Source: Shewanella piezotolerans WP3 (lineage in GTDB: Bacteria > Pseudomonadota > Gammaproteobacteria > Enterobacterales > Shewanellaceae). Taken from it: DNA of 64,000 nucleotides. The notes beneath the pieces are model-generated. The model saw only the letters and a program-made list of their open reading frames with translations. It did not search any database and was not told where the DNA came from. Positions 63,792-64,000 of the stretch are shown here, in pieces. The position numbers were made by a program, and so were the translations under genes. The stretch is from positions 1,798,001 to 1,862,000 of the forward strand of contig NC_011566.1 in NCBI RefSeq assembly GCF_000014885.1. Reading direction: 5' to 3'. The stretch's first letter is position 1; each line of letters opens with the position of its first letter.

Positions 63792-64000
63792 GGGGGCCTC
63801 TTATTACCTTATTTTTATTTAGAGTTATTTCTAGTTAATAGCGGTTTTATTGACTCGTTGGTTACGGTTGTTTGTTTGGCGTTGTGACCATGGTCGACTG
63901 CCTGATAAATGTGTTTTTTTATCTACGGAGAATGGTATGGCTTTATAGGGGCTTTTTTTATCCGTGTTTGCACCTAATGCGTCTAAGGGTTTACACGTAG

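Noticed and set aside
63883..63898. CRP site upstream of lldP
   Set aside because: Only a partial match (8 of 10); noted under lldP but not listed as a feature.

Overview
The window looks like part of a marine Shewanella chromosome; I cannot fix the species. The evidence is gene content and order: cysB and sdaA; mfd followed by a csiV-type gene; lolCDE; and a lactate permease followed by a Dld-II-type iron-sulfur D-lactate dehydrogenase. The AT-leaning base composition also fits. No tRNA, rRNA or CRISPR array was seen.

Layout. 1-8074: an edge-truncated membrane/coiled-coil gene, cysB, sdaA, nagZ, an HBM-type chemoreceptor, a ycfP-like gene and acyP. 8081-13247 (minus): csiV-like, mfd and a PilZ-domain gene. 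13455-16637: lolC-lolD-lolE. 17032-22827: an accessory cluster (see below), closed on the right by a broken IS110-family element (22836-23651). 24011-30736: an alpha/beta-hydrolase-like exported protein without its nucleophile, an M14 peptidase, GNAT, YecM, L,D-transpeptidase, a K+ channel, MATE and DUF2986. 31034-36523: YqfB, then a TetR-MFP-RND efflux operon with a large operator-like palindrome. 36563-40854: a lipoprotein, a membrane protein, a GFA-family protein and a four-gene operon (two DUF1538 membrane proteins, PII-like, CBS). 40855-41960: mostly non-coding, with a MITE-like inverted-repeat element. 42k-46k: a four-gene operon of unrecognised membrane/coiled-coil proteins with one TerB-like gene. 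46265-57846: mixed housekeeping genes (glutaredoxin-like, S51-like, DUF748, ferredoxin reductase, VOC, DUF445, isomerase, asnB, M28). 58269-63791: an unknown gene, then dld-II and lldP.

The most interesting region is 17032-22827. It encodes a predicted beta-barrel (nitrobindin/heme-binding-like) protein, a 284-residue protein with 56 cysteines in 28 CxxC spacings, a fused E1-like/YcaO cyclodehydratase, and a reductase resembling the thiazolinyl imine reductases of siderophore synthesis (PchG/Irp3). The barrel protein and the Cys-rich protein share an N-terminal leader-like helix (11 of 22 residues identical). I infer a RiPP-type (TOMM) pathway in which cysteines of an unusually long precursor are cyclised to thiazolines and then reduced to thiazolidines, rather than oxidised to thiazoles. 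No SagB-type dehydrogenase, protease or exporter is next to it. A second candidate for an undescribed system is the TerB-containing operon at 41961-46181.
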